A DNA stretch of 64,000 nucleotides from NCBI RefSeq assembly GCF_030708455.1, contig NZ_JAUYWF010000003.1:124001-188000 (forward strand). The letters run 5' to 3'. This DNA is from Halomonas sp. SSL-5. GTDB taxonomy: Bacteria > Pseudomonadota > Gammaproteobacteria > Pseudomonadales > Halomonadaceae. Shown piece after piece: positions 41,706 through 51,303 of the stretch. Made by a program: the position numbers and the translations under genes. The notes beneath the pieces were generated by a model. That model was not told the DNA's origin. It searched no databases and saw only the letters and a list, made by a program, of their open reading frames with translations. Position 1 is the stretch's first letter; each line of letters begins with the position of its first letter.

Positions 41706-43352
41706 ATGGCAGAACAAGAATTCGACTATATCGTGGTAGGGGCCGGCACCGCCGGCTGCCTGCTGGCCAACCGCCTGAGCCGGGATCCGGCCAACCGGGT
41801 GTTGCTGATCGAGGCGGGCGGTCGCGACGACTACCACTGGATCCATATCCCGGTGGGCTACCTCTACTGCATCGACAACCCGCGCACCGACTGGCGCTTC
41901 CGCACCGAGCCGGATGCCGGCCTCAACGGACGTTCGCTGATCTACCCGCGTGGCAAGACCCTGGGCGGTTGCTCGAGCATCAACGGCATGCTCTACCTGC
42001 GCGGCCAGGCCCGCGACTATGACGGCTGGGCCGAGCTGACCGGGGAGCCCGAATGGCGCTGGGAGAACTGCCTGCCGGACTTCAAGCGCCACGAGCACCA
42101 CTATCGCCTGGACGAGGGGGGCGATGCCGACCCCGAGCACGCCGACTACCACGGTCACGGTGGCGAGTGGCGGGTGGAGAAACAGCGCCTCAAGTGGCAG
42201 GTGCTCGACGACTTTGCCACCGCGGCGGTGGAGGCCGGCATCCCGCGCACCCGGGACTTCAACCGCGGCGACAACGAGGGGGTCGACTACTTCGAGGTCA
42301 ACCAGCGCCGCGGCTTTCGCTGGAACACCGCCAAGGCCTTTCTGCGGGGCGTCGAGAAGCGCGACAACCTCACCCTGTGGCACTCCACCCAGGTGCTGGG
42401 GCTTGTGCTCGCCGGCGAGGGGGGCGAGACCCGGGCGGGTGGCGTGCGCGTCGAGCGCGGTGGCGAGGAGCGGATCGCCCGCGCCGGGCGCGAGGTGATC
42501 CTGGCCGCCGGGGCGATCGGCACGCCCCAGCTGCTGCAGCTCTCCGGCATCGGCCCGGCGGAGCTGCTCGCCGAACACCAGATCCCCCTGGCGGTGGCGC
42601 TGCCCGGGGTGGGCGAGAACCTCCAGGATCATCTGCAGATCCGCTCGGTCTACCGGGTCCAGGGGGCCAAGACGCTGAACACCATGGCCAACTCCCTGGT
42701 GGGCAAGGCCAAGATCGGCCTGGAGTACGCCCTCAGGCGCACCGGTCCCATGAGCATGGCGCCGTCGCAGCTGTGCGCCTTCACCCGCAGCAGCGAGGCC
42801 TTCGCGCACCCCAACATCGAATACCACGTCCAGCCGCTTAGCCTGCCCGCCTTCGGCCAGCCGCTGGATGCCTTCCCGGCGATCACCGCGAGCGTGTGCA
42901 ACCTCAACCCCACCAGCCGCGGCACGGTGCGCATCAAGAGCCGCGACCCGCGCCAGGCGCCGGCCATCGCGCCCAACTACCTGAGCACGCCCGAGGATCG
43001 CCAGGTGGCGGCGGATTCGCTGCGGGTCACCCGGCGCATCGCCTCCCAGCCGGCCTTCGCGAAGTACGCCCCCGAGGAGGTCAAGCCCGGCCTCGAGTAC
43101 CAGAGCGACGACGACCTGGCGCGCCTGGCCGGCGACATCGGCACCACCATCTTCCACCCGGTGGGCACGGCCAGGATGGGGCGCGACGACGACCCCATGG
43201 CGGTGGTGGACCCGCATCTGCGGGTGCGCGGGGTGGCGGGCCTGCGGGTGGTTGACGCCAGCGTGATGCCCACCATCACCAGCGGCAACACCAACTCGCC
43301 GACGCTGATGATCGCCGAGAAGGCCGCCCGCTGGATCCTGGCCGGTGAGTGA
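41706..43352 (+). CDS. GMC-family FAD-dependent alcohol/choline dehydrogenase
   Basis: A 548-residue protein. FAD site FDYIVVGAGTAGCLLANRLS, GMC signature 1 PRGKTLGGCSSINGMLYLRG, signature 2 GAIGTPQLLQLSGIG, and the C-terminal active-site region TIFHPVGTARMG...TSGNTNSPTLMIAEKAA. It resembles BetA and AlkJ. As it follows mmsA by 71 bp, the substrate could be an alcohol whose aldehyde MmsA then oxidises (for example 3-hydroxyisobutyrate-like), but this is inference. Confidence 0.9.
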   Translation: MAEQEFDYIVVGAGTAGCLLANRLSRDPANRVLLIEAGGRDDYHWIHIPVGYLYCIDNPRTDWRFRTEPDAGLNGRSLIYPRGKTLGGCSSINGMLYLRGQARDYDGWAELTGEPEWRWENCLPDFKRHEHHYRLDEGGDADPEHADYHGHGGEWRVEKQRLKWQVLDDFATAAVEAGIPRTRDFNRGDNEGVDYFEVNQRRGFRWNTAKAFLRGVEKRDNLTLWHSTQVLGLVLAGEGGETRAGGVRVERGGEERIARAGREVILAAGAIGTPQLLQLSGIGPAELLAEHQIPLAVALPGVGENLQDHLQIRSVYRVQGAKTLNTMANSLVGKAKIGLEYALRRTGPMSMAPSQLCAFTRSSEAFAHPNIEYHVQPLSLPAFGQPLDAFPAITASVCNLNPTSRGTVRIKSRDPRQAPAIAPNYLSTPEDRQVAADSLRVTRRIASQPAFAKYAPEEVKPGLEYQSDDDLARLAGDIGTTIFHPVGTARMGRDDDPMAVVDPHLRVRGVAGLRVVDASVMPTITSGNTNSPTLMIAEKAARWILAGE

Positions 43353-43564
43353 GCCGTGTCACGTCCCGGTCACGAAATGTAAATAGTGTTTGACCTGCGC
43401 CCGGCGAGGGGGCATGCTTCGCGCAGTTGGTTAGCAAGTCGTAACACCCCAGGTAGGCATCGAACGCTCTAGCGCCTCGATTTTCCCGGGAACGTTTCTT
43501 GTTTTACCCACTGCAACTCGGGTATTACCCGGCAAAATCAAAACGCTATTAGAGGAATTCGATA

Positions 43565-43771
43565 ATGGCTACCGGTACCGTCAAGTGGTTCAATGACACC
43601 AAGGGCTACGGCTTCATCTCTCCGGACGACAACGGCGACGATCTGTTCGCGCACTTCTCCGAGATCCAGTCCGACGGCTTCAAGACCCTGCAGGACGGCC
43701 AGAAGGTCTCCTTCGAGGTCACTCAGGGCAAGAAGGGCCTCCAGGCCTCCAACATCAAGCTCATCGACTGA
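43565..43771 (+). CDS. Cold-shock protein, CspA family
   Basis: A 68-residue single cold-shock domain with RNA-binding motifs RNP1 (KGYGFISPD) and RNP2 (LFAHFSEI). AGAGGA lies eight bases before the ATG. A leader of up to about 150 bp precedes it, with a possible TTGACC at 43390 and CATGCT 17 bases later, as expected for temperature-controlled csp mRNA. It binds single-stranded RNA/DNA and melts structure. Monocistronic, with a strong terminator. Confidence 0.95.
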   Translation: MATGTVKWFNDTKGYGFISPDDNGDDLFAHFSEIQSDGFKTLQDGQKVSFEVTQGKKGLQASNIKLID

Positions 43772-43810
43772 ACGTCGATCGCTCATGATGTGACTGCTCT
43801 GCAGTCGATG

Positions 43811-43834
43811 AAAGGCCCGCTTCGGCGGGCCTTT
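43811..43834 (+). terminator. Terminator of the cold-shock gene
   Basis: AAAGGCCCGC-TTCG-GCGGGCCTTT: a 10-bp stem with a stable UUCG tetraloop. Confidence 0.9.
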
Positions 43835-43941
43835 CGCGTTTCTGGTGCTCGGCTCGATTTTTTTGGCATAAGAGAATTTCTATAAAGAACTTTTTAGAAT
43901 AGACGGCAGGCGGCAGAATAGGGGCCTTCCCCCTGGACCGG

Positions 43942-45720
43942 ATGCTCGCCATGCCCCTGGACGCCTGGATCTCGCTGGCCGTCATGATCGCCGCGTTCGC
44001 GATGATGGCCCTGTCGCGTCTTGGCCCCGACATCATCCTGCTCGGGGCGGTGGTGCTGCTGCTCACCCTGGGCATCATCGAGCCCGACCAGGCGCTGGCG
44101 GGCTTCTCCAGTACCGGGCTGTTCACCGTCGCCTTCATGTATGTGCTGGTCACCAGCATCCGCGAGACCGGCGGCATGGACCTGATCATCCGCCATGTGC
44201 TGGGGCGTCCCCGTAATGAGAGGGGCGCGCTTTCGCGCCTGCTGCTTCCGGCCGCCTCGCTGAGCGGCTTCATCAACAATACCCCCGTGGTGGCGACCTT
44301 CATCCCGGCCGTGCTGAGCTGGAGCCGGCGTGTGGCCGTGCCGGCGCATCGCCTGCTGATGCCGCTCAGCTTCGCTTCGATCCTTGGCGGCACCATCACC
44401 CTGTTCGGTACCAGCACCAATCTGGTGGTGCATGGCCTGCTGATCGATCGTGACCCGTCCCTGGCCATGGGGCTGTTCGATATCGCCTGGGTGGGCGTGC
44501 CGGTGGCGGTGGTGGGGCTGGCCTATCTGATTCTGCTGGGGCCGCGGCTGTTGCCGGTAAGGCGCGGCGCCGAGGCGGCCTTCGAGAATCCCCGCGAGTT
44601 CACCATCGAGATGGAGGTGGCCGCCGGTGGCCCGCTGGTCGATCGCACCGTGGAAGAGGCCGGGCTGCGCCACCTCTGCGAGCTCTTCCTGGTGGAGATC
44701 GAGCGTGACGGCAACGTGGTCAGCGTGGTGGGGCCAGGCGAGCGGCTCAAGGGCGGTGACCGCCTGGTGTTTGCCGGCACCTCCGATGGTGCCGTGGAGT
44801 TGCAGCAGATCCGCGGCCTGATGCCGTCGCGACACGGTGAATCGAGCCTTGACAAGGACTTCCGCGAGCGCCGTCTGGTGGAGGCGGTGGTCTCGGACCA
44901 GTGCCAGTTCGTCGGCCGTCGCATTCGTGATGGCCATTTTCGGACCCTCTACGGGGCCGCGGTGCTGGCAGTGTGTCGCGGTGGGGAGCGGGTGGCCGGC
45001 AACCTCGGCCAGGTGCGCCTGCAGCCCGCCGACGTGTTGCTGCTGGAGGCCCGGCCACCGTTTATCGAGCGGCACCGCCAGTCTCGCGACTTCCTGCTGA
45101 TCAGCCAGGTCAACGGGGCGGCGCGCCCGGCGCACGAGAAGGCCTGGCTGGCCTGGAGCATCCTGGGTGGCGTGGTCGCACTGGCGGCGCTGGGCGTGAT
45201 GAGCCTGATGAACGCGGCCATGCTGGGTGCGGTGCTGGCGTTGGCCAGCGGTTGCTGTTCGGTGGGGGCGGCCAAGCGTGGCCTCGACACCCAGGTCCTC
45301 ATGACCATCGCCGCCTCCTTCGGTCTCGGCGCCGCCCTGGAGCAGTCGGGGGCCGCCGCGGTGCTGGCCGAGGTCGTGCTCGGCCTGGCCGGCGGCAGTC
45401 CCTGGGCGTTGCTGGTGGCGGTCTACGTGCTGGTCAGTCTGCTCACCGCGGTGGTCACCAACAATGCGGCGGCGGTGATCACCTTCCCGATCGTGATGAC
45501 CGCCGTCGACAGGCTCGGCGTCGATCCCATGCCTTATGTGGTGGCGATGATGTTCGCCGCCTCGGCGAGCTTCCTGACCCCCATCGGCTACCAGACCAAC
45601 CTGATGGTGCATGGCCCCGGCGGCTACCGTTTCGTCGACTACCTGCGCCTCGGGGCGCCGCTCAACCTGCTCACCGCGGGGGTGGTGCTGGGGCTGATCC
45701 CGCTGTTCTGGCCCTGGTGA
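43942..45720 (+). CDS. DASS/SLC13-type anion symporter with two RCK-C domains
   Basis: A 592-residue membrane protein. Transmembrane halves flank two soluble TrkA_C/RCK-C domains (about residues 215-300 and 305-385, the second running up to LLLEARPPFIERH). Substrate-site repeats of the family are seen in SGFINNTPVVATFIPAVLSW and TAVVTNNAAAVITFPIVMTA (SNT-like motifs, NTP and NNA). Related proteins carry sulfate, dicarboxylates or other anions with Na+. The start is uncertain: ATGs at 43942 and 43951, neither with a good site. Confidence 0.87.
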   Translation: MLAMPLDAWISLAVMIAAFAMMALSRLGPDIILLGAVVLLLTLGIIEPDQALAGFSSTGLFTVAFMYVLVTSIRETGGMDLIIRHVLGRPRNERGALSRLLLPAASLSGFINNTPVVATFIPAVLSWSRRVAVPAHRLLMPLSFASILGGTITLFGTSTNLVVHGLLIDRDPSLAMGLFDIAWVGVPVAVVGLAYLILLGPRLLPVRRGAEAAFENPREFTIEMEVAAGGPLVDRTVEEAGLRHLCELFLVEIERDGNVVSVVGPGERLKGGDRLVFAGTSDGAVELQQIRGLMPSRHGESSLDKDFRERRLVEAVVSDQCQFVGRRIRDGHFRTLYGAAVLAVCRGGERVAGNLGQVRLQPADVLLLEARPPFIERHRQSRDFLLISQVNGAARPAHEKAWLAWSILGGVVALAALGVMSLMNAAMLGAVLALASGCCSVGAAKRGLDTQVLMTIAASFGLGAALEQSGAAAVLAEVVLGLAGGSPWALLVAVYVLVSLLTAVVTNNAAAVITFPIVMTAVDRLGVDPMPYVVAMMFAASASFLTPIGYQTNLMVHGPGGYRFVDYLRLGAPLNLLTAGVVLGLIPLFWPW

Positions 45721-45803
45721 GGTGGCGACGGCCATCTCGCCGCCATGCCAGGATTGCGGTAGGGTGACGGCTCTCATTTGCCTGACAGACGGAACCTCTC
45801 CCC

Positions 45804-46472
45804 ATGAGCGAACCCGGTGAGCTGATCATCGACCCCAGGGGCGGCAAGCCCGCCGACGCCTGCGTGTTCATCCTCCACGGCCTGGGTGCCGATGGTCGCG
45901 ACTTCGAGCCGCTGATACCGGCGCTGTCGCTGCCGGCCGATGCCAGCGTGCGCTTCATCCTGCCCCATGCGCCACGCCTGCCGGTGTCCATCAACGGCGG
46001 CATGGTGATGCCCGCCTGGTATGACATCAAGGAGATGAGTCTCGACCGGCGCGTCGATGAGGCGCAGCTGATGACCTCGGCCCAGCGCATCCAGGCCCTG
46101 GTGCGTGAACAGATCGGCCTCGGCGTCGACAGTCGCCGCATCATCCTGGCCGGCTTCTCCCAGGGCGGGGCGGTGGCCTACCAGGCGGCACTCTCCTTCG
46201 ATCGGCCCCTGGGTGGCCTGCTGGCGCTCTCCACCTATTTCGCCACCGCCGAGAGCATCTCGCTTGCCGAGGCCAACCGCGAGCTGCCCATCGAGGTGCA
46301 CCACGGCAGCTTCGACCCGGTGGTGCCCGAGGCGCTGGGCCGTGCCGGCTTCGAGAAGGTCAAGTCGCTGGGTTATCCGGCCCACTATCGCCAGTACCCC
46401 ATGGCGCATGCCGTCTGCCCCCAGCAGGTCGCGGATATCGGCCACTGGCTGGGCAAGCGCCTGGGGCGCTGA
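45804..46472 (+). CDS. Carboxylesterase/phospholipase (alpha/beta hydrolase)
   Basis: A 222-residue protein of the EstB/YpfH family. Oxyanion region [16 protein letters not shown], nucleophile Ser in [17 protein letters not shown], Asp in [13 protein letters not shown] and His in [12 protein letters not shown]. It is soluble and hydrolyses short acyl esters, possibly protein thioesters. It starts 83 bp after the transporter gene, and trpB follows. Confidence 0.9.
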   Translation: MSEPGELIIDPRGGKPADACVFILHGLGADGRDFEPLIPALSLPADASVRFILPHAPRLPVSINGGMVMPAWYDIKEMSLDRRVDEAQLMTSAQRIQALVREQIGLGVDSRRIILAGFSQGGAVAYQAALSFDRPLGGLLALSTYFATAESISLAEANRELPIEVHHGSFDPVVPEALGRAGFEKVKSLGYPAHYRQYPMAHAVCPQQVADIGHWLGKRLGR

Positions 46473-46578
46473 CGTGCCTGCAAGGCTCGCCTCGGGCGTC
46501 GCCGAAGGTCGCCTCGACAGCCATGTCGCCTGCGGGCAGGATATCTGCCACGATTTCCATGCCTGCAGGGTCGATACC

Positions 46579-47781
46579 ATGAGCGCTTCCCCCTATGCCA
46601 ACCTCCCCGATGCCCAGGGCTACTTCGGTCGCTTCGGCGGTCAGCTGATCCCTCCCGAACTCAAGGTGGTGATGGACGAGATCGACGCCGCCTACGAGGA
46701 GATCCGCGTCCGCGAGGATTTCACGCAGGAGCTGGCCAGCCTGTTGGCCGACTACGTGGGTCGGCCCAGTCCGATCTTTCATGCCCGGCGGCTCTCCGAG
46801 ACGCTGGGCGGGGCCCAGATCCACCTCAAGCGCGAGGACTTGAACCACACCGGCGCCCACAAGATCAACCACTGCCTGGGTGAGGCCCTGCTCGCCAAGT
46901 TCATGGGCAAGACCAAGGTGATCGCCGAGACCGGCGCCGGCCAGCACGGCGTGGCCCTGGCCACCGCCTGCGCCCTGGTGGGCATTCCCTGCGAGATCCA
47001 CATGGGCCAGGTGGATATCGAGAAGGAGCACCCTAACGTCACCAAGATGAAGATACTGGGGGCCACCCTGATTCCGGTGACCCGCGGCACGGCGACCCTG
47101 AAGGACGCCGTGGACAGCGCCTTCGAGGAGTATCTCAAGGATCCACAGCACTTCATCTACGCCATCGGCTCGGTGGTGGGGCCGCACCCCTTCCCGAAGA
47201 TGGTGCGCGACTTCCAGTCGATCATCGGTCGCGAGGCGCGAGAGCAGTTCCTGGCGCGCCACGGCCGCCTGCCGGACCACGTCACCGCCTGCGTGGGCGG
47301 CGGCTCGAATGCCATGGGCATGTTCACCGCCTTCCTCGAGGATGAGGGCGTGCACCTGGTGGGCGTGGAGCCCGCCGGCGAGGGCCTCGACACCCCGCGC
47401 CACTCGGCCACCCTGACCCTGGGCAGGCCCGGCGAGATCCACGGTATGGCCTGCTACGTGCTGGAGGACGAGGCCGGCAACCCCATGCCGGTGCACTCCA
47501 TCGCCTCGGGCCTCGACTACCCGGGTGTGGGGCCGCAGCACAGCTACCTCAAGGAGCTGGGCCGGGTGGACTACCAGAGCGCCAGCGACGACGAGTGCCT
47601 GGAGGCCTTCCTGACGCTGTCGCGGGTCGAGGGCATCATCCCGGCGCTGGAGAGCGCCCACGCCGTGGCCTGGGCCATGCGCGAGGCGCCGAAACTGCCC
47701 GCCGACCAGCATATCCTGGTCAACCTCTCGGGCCGTGGCGACAAGGACGCCGACTACGTGGCCGACCGGCTGGGACTCTAG
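46579..47781 (+). CDS. Solitary tryptophan synthase beta-chain paralogue
   Basis: A 400-residue PLP enzyme. The PLP lysine is in [20 protein letters not shown], the catalytic Glu in [16 protein letters not shown] and the phosphate loop in [32 protein letters not shown] and LSGRGDKD complete the fold. No trpA or trpF is next to it. It departs from ordinary TrpB at interface-like places ([44 protein letters not shown]). It may work without TrpA, using free indole or another nucleophile with serine. Confidence 0.85.
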   Translation: MSASPYANLPDAQGYFGRFGGQLIPPELKVVMDEIDAAYEEIRVREDFTQELASLLADYVGRPSPIFHARRLSETLGGAQIHLKREDLNHTGAHKINHCLGEALLAKFMGKTKVIAETGAGQHGVALATACALVGIPCEIHMGQVDIEKEHPNVTKMKILGATLIPVTRGTATLKDAVDSAFEEYLKDPQHFIYAIGSVVGPHPFPKMVRDFQSIIGREAREQFLARHGRLPDHVTACVGGGSNAMGMFTAFLEDEGVHLVGVEPAGEGLDTPRHSATLTLGRPGEIHGMACYVLEDEAGNPMPVHSIASGLDYPGVGPQHSYLKELGRVDYQSASDDECLEAFLTLSRVEGIIPALESAHAVAWAMREAPKLPADQHILVNLSGRGDKDADYVADRLGL

Positions 47782-47937
47782 ACATCCCGGTGCCGCTCCT
47801 CCCGCGCGATATCCCGTCGCGCCTGGCGCCGGGCTCGACGGTCGCGCCGAGGGGTGTGTCCCGGGGCGAACTGGGGTAGGGTGACGGGAGGGTCCGGAGA
47901 GGCCCGCCTACCGCACAGGGAACCTCGGGGTGAGGAG

Positions 47938-49275
47938 ATGGCTGCATTCAGGGAAAGATGGCAACGCTGGTGGCGTGGCGGTTCGGCCGGGGAGCCGGGC
48001 CTCGACGCGCTGCTGCTCGAGCACTACCCCGGCGCCGTGATGCTGCTGGACGACCAGGGCGTGGTGCGCCGGGTCAACCCTACCTTCGAACGCCACGCCG
48101 GCCATCCGCCCGAGCAGTTGCTGGGCCGGCGCGCCGTGACCCTCGACATCGACCCGCTGCACGGCGACTTCGCCCGGGCACTCGAGCAATGCGTGGCGAC
48201 CCGGCGACCCTGGCAGGGTCTGCTGCTGTGCCGACGTGCCGACGGTTCCCTGCGCCATCAGACCACCATGATTCAGCCGCTGCGGCGTGACGACGGCCCC
48301 CTGCGGCTGCTGGTGATGCAGTATGACGTGACCGGCATGCGCGAGCGCGAGCTGCGCGACCGCCAGCTGCTGGGGCGCCTGGAGAGCACCGTCTCGAGGG
48401 TGCCCGGGGCGCTGTTCCGGCTCCGTCAGGGCAGCGACGGGCACCTCGAGTTCCTCTTTCTCGGCGAGGCCCTGCGCTCGCTCTTCGGGCTGGCCCCGGA
48501 GCAGTGCATGGATGACCCCGAGGCCCTGCTCGGCCGGCTGCCCGGCGACGACCGGCAGCGTTTCGAGACCAGCCTGGCCCAGTCCACGGTATCGCTTGCC
48601 CCCTGGCAGCTGGAGTTTCGGCTCTCGCTGGCCGAGGGGATGCGCTGGGTCGAGGCCCGTGCCACGCCCCTGGCGCGCGGCCAGGGTGACCTGATGTGGG
48701 ATGGGCTGCTGATCGATATCGATGAGCGCAAGCAGGTCGAGCAACGTGTGCAGCGGCTGGTGGGGACCGACATGCTGACCGGCGCCCTCAACCGTCGCGC
48801 CTTTCTCGAGCAGGGCGAGGCGGCCCTGGCCCGCGCCTTCCGCCACGGCCAGACGCTGTCGCTGGCCATGCTCGACCTCGACCATTTCAAGGCCCTCAAT
48901 GATACCTACGGCCATGCCGTGGGCGACCTGGCCCTGCAGGCCTTTGCCACGACCTGTCGTGAATCGTTGCGCCCCTACGACCTCTTCGCCCGCATCGGCG
49001 GGGAGGAATTCGTGGTGGTGCTGGTGGACAGCCGGCCCGAGGAGGCGTGGAGCGTGCTCGAGCGTCTGCGTCAGGCGGTCGCCGCCATCGAACTGGAGTC
49101 GGAGGCAGAGGTGGTGCGTTTCACCGTCAGCCTGGGGCTTGCGGTGCTCGTGGGTGAGGGCTCGCTGGAGTCGGGGCTCGCCCAGGCGGACCGCGCACTC
49201 TACCGCGCCAAACGCTCCGGGCGAAATCGGATCTGCGGTCCCGAGGTGCTGATCCAGGATCCCGGGGTTTCGTGA
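47938..49275 (+). CDS. PAS-GGDEF diguanylate cyclase
   Basis: A 445-residue soluble protein. The ATG at 47938 follows GGTGAGGAG; the frame is open to 47854. Two PAS domains (about 20-135 and 150-270) are followed by GGDEF. The active-site motif is RIGGEEFVVVL, and the product-inhibition site RPYD lies five residues before GGEEF. It makes c-di-GMP from GTP, probably controlled by a ligand or redox signal at PAS. There is no EAL domain. A 7-bp stem hairpin follows at 49313-49329. Confidence 0.92.
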   Translation: MAAFRERWQRWWRGGSAGEPGLDALLLEHYPGAVMLLDDQGVVRRVNPTFERHAGHPPEQLLGRRAVTLDIDPLHGDFARALEQCVATRRPWQGLLLCRRADGSLRHQTTMIQPLRRDDGPLRLLVMQYDVTGMRERELRDRQLLGRLESTVSRVPGALFRLRQGSDGHLEFLFLGEALRSLFGLAPEQCMDDPEALLGRLPGDDRQRFETSLAQSTVSLAPWQLEFRLSLAEGMRWVEARATPLARGQGDLMWDGLLIDIDERKQVEQRVQRLVGTDMLTGALNRRAFLEQGEAALARAFRHGQTLSLAMLDLDHFKALNDTYGHAVGDLALQAFATTCRESLRPYDLFARIGGEEFVVVLVDSRPEEAWSVLERLRQAVAAIELESEAEVVRFTVSLGLAVLVGEGSLESGLAQADRALYRAKRSGRNRICGPEVLIQDPGVS

Positions 49276-49365
49276 GGAGGGCGGGCTGGCAATTCACGCC
49301 ACACCCCGTCACGATCGGGAAACCCGATCCCAAGCATTGATCCCGAGAACAAGGAGTACATCAGC

Positions 49366-49587
49366 ATGGCCGGACTCTCCGAAGACTTTCGCCTGCCGGT
49401 GGCCTGCCCGGGCTGCGGCAGCCACCTGATGCGGGTCTCCCAGGTGAAGAATCCCGATGACGCGGTGCACTGCGCCTCCTGCGGCAAGAGGATCTGCCTG
49501 TGGCACGAGGCCCAGACGGTGCTCAGGCAGGGGCCCGGCAGCGAGAGCGAGGCGCTGATCGAAGCCGCGGTCAATCGCCACGGCTGA
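49366..49587 (+). CDS. Small zinc-ribbon protein
   Basis: A 73-residue protein with AAGGAG nine bases before the ATG. Two CxxC knuckles (VACPGCGSHL and HCASCGKRICLWHE) should bind one zinc. Monocistronic; preceded and followed by hairpins. Function unknown; such proteins can be protein- or nucleic acid-binding adapters. Confidence 0.8.
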   Translation: MAGLSEDFRLPVACPGCGSHLMRVSQVKNPDDAVHCASCGKRICLWHEAQTVLRQGPGSESEALIEAAVNRHG

Positions 49588-49610
49588 ACGGGGCCGTTCG
49601 CGAATCGTAA

Positions 49611-49645
49611 CAGGAGGGCCGGCGCCGATGGCGCCGGCCCTCCTG
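49611..49645. terminator. Very strong hairpin between zinc-ribbon and phoH-like genes
   Basis: Perfect 16-bp stem (left arm 49611-49626, CAGGAGGGCCGGCGCC; right arm 49630-49645) with a GAT loop, placed between two converging genes. Confidence 0.85.
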
Positions 49646-49674
49646 TCCTGAGCCTCCTCGCGCGTGTTCGCCGT

Positions 49675-51069
49675 CTACAGCAGCTCCTCGCCGGCCAGTG
49701 CCAGGCGCGAGCGCTCCACGCTCTTGAGCGTGACGTGGCCGGCGTGGGGCCAGTCGCGGAAGCGTTGCACCAGCGCCGCCATGCCGCAGGTGTTGGCGGT
49801 GAGGTAGGGGGTATCGATCTGGCCCACGTTGCCCAGGCAGACGATCTTGGTGTTGCGCCCGGCCCGGGTCACCAGCGACTTGAGCTGCTTGGGCGTGAAG
49901 TTCTGGGCCTCATCGATGATCAGGAAGGTGTCGTTGAGGGTGCGCCCCCGCATGAAGCCGGGGGCGCGGATCTGGACCCGGGCGCCGAGCAACTGGCGGG
50001 TGGCGCCGTTATCCCAGCTGGACTCGCCGTCCTCGTTGCGCAGCAGGTTGTCCATGTTGTCGTGGAAGGCGCCCATCCAGGGCGACATCTTCTCCTCCTC
50101 GGTGCCCGGCAGGAAGCCGATGTCCTCGCTCATGGAGATGGGGGCCCGGGTGAACACGATGCGCTCGAAACGCTTGCTGTCCAGGGTCTGTTGGAAGGCC
50201 GCGGCGAGTGTCATGAAGGTCTTGCCGGTGCCGGCGCTGCCGGCGATGGTGACCAGGTCGATGTCGTCATCCATGAGCAGGTTGAAGGCGAAGTTCTGGT
50301 AGCAGTCGCTGGCGTGCACCCCCCACACGCTGGCGCCATGCCGGAAGTTGGTGATCAGCTCCAGGCGGGCGCGTCGGTCGCTGACCTCGCGCACGACGGC
50401 CTCGAAGCTGGCATCACCGTCGGCGACCAGCATGCCGGGATGCCAGTCGGCGGGGATCTCGCCCGCCAGGTGGTAGGCCACGCGCTGGTGGTCACGCTCC
50501 ACCGTGACGTCCAGGGCGAGGCCATTCCACAGCTCGCCGCCGGCGTCCGGGTAGACCCGCGCCCCCTCCAGCATGGCATCGCTGTCTTCGAAGGCGCGGT
50601 CGGTGAGGTAGTCCTCCACCGGCACGCCCAGGGCGGCGGCCTTGACCCGCAGGTTGATGTCCTTGGTGATCAGGATCACCGAGGCGTCGGCGCGTTCGCG
50701 GCGCAGCCGGCAGGTCTCGGCCAGGATGCGGTTGTCGGGGGTGTCGTCGAGTGGCTCAAGGCTGGCGAGGTCGGTGTAGCAGAGCAGGCGCAGACGGCCC
50801 TCGGGGCCGGTGAGGCGCGGGATGGGGATGCCATCGCGAATCTGCTCGAGGCCCACGTCGGCGGTGAGGTCGGATAGGGTGCGGCTGACCTGGCGGGCGG
50901 TGCGGGCGATCTCGCGGATGCCGTTCTTGTGCTTGTCGAGCTCCTCGAGCACGGTCATGGGGATGACCACCTCGTGCTCGTCGAACTGGTAGAGGGCGGC
51001 GGGGTCGTGCAGCAGCACATTGGTGTCCAGCACGTACAGCCGGGTGGCCTTCTTGTCGATGCGTACCAT
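49675..51069 (-). CDS. PIN-PhoH family ATPase/RNase
   Basis: A 464-residue protein starting at the ATG at 51069 (MVRIDKKATRLYVLDTNVLL). The N-terminal PIN nuclease domain has LDTNVLLHDP, VLEELD and ILITKDINLR; the C-terminal PhoH helicase-like domain has Walker A IAGSAGTGKTFMTLAAA and Walker B DTFLIIDEAQNFT. This is the YlaK/PhoH2 type, with proposed RNA unwinding and cleavage activity. A Pho-box-like pair lies upstream (51141-51158). Confidence 0.92.
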   Translation of the reverse strand: MVRIDKKATRLYVLDTNVLLHDPAALYQFDEHEVVIPMTVLEELDKHKNGIREIARTARQVSRTLSDLTADVGLEQIRDGIPIPRLTGPEGRLRLLCYTDLASLEPLDDTPDNRILAETCRLRRERADASVILITKDINLRVKAAALGVPVEDYLTDRAFEDSDAMLEGARVYPDAGGELWNGLALDVTVERDHQRVAYHLAGEIPADWHPGMLVADGDASFEAVVREVSDRRARLELITNFRHGASVWGVHASDCYQNFAFNLLMDDDIDLVTIAGSAGTGKTFMTLAAAFQQTLDSKRFERIVFTRAPISMSEDIGFLPGTEEEKMSPWMGAFHDNMDNLLRNEDGESSWDNGATRQLLGARVQIRAPGFMRGRTLNDTFLIIDEAQNFTPKQLKSLVTRAGRNTKIVCLGNVGQIDTPYLTANTCGMAALVQRFRDWPHAGHVTLKSVERSRLALAGEELL

Positions 51070-51140
51070 CGGCGCAGCTCTCCTGATTATCGCGAGACAG
51101 GCGTCATGTGACGCCCTCATGTCGACACTGTCAGCGCACG

Positions 51141-51158
51141 ATGTCAGGGAGGTGACAG
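51141..51158 (-). promoter_or_regulatory. Pho-box-like site upstream of phoH-like gene
   Basis: Read on the minus strand, CTGTCAC (51158-51152), four bases, then CTGACAT (51147-51141): a two-half-site Pho box with one mismatch per half to CTGTCAT. It lies 72 bp before the start codon. Confidence 0.5.
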
Positions 51159-51303
51159 CGGCCCGACGGCGTCAGTAGCGCTGGGAACTCCTCCTGTGGC
51201 CTTGGACAAGCGGCGGGGTATGGGGTGCCCCGCTGATTCGAGCATGGTCGGCGGTGCGTGGGCCGACAAGGCGAGCGGTCGGCGAAGGTTCAACGCAGCC
51301 GGC

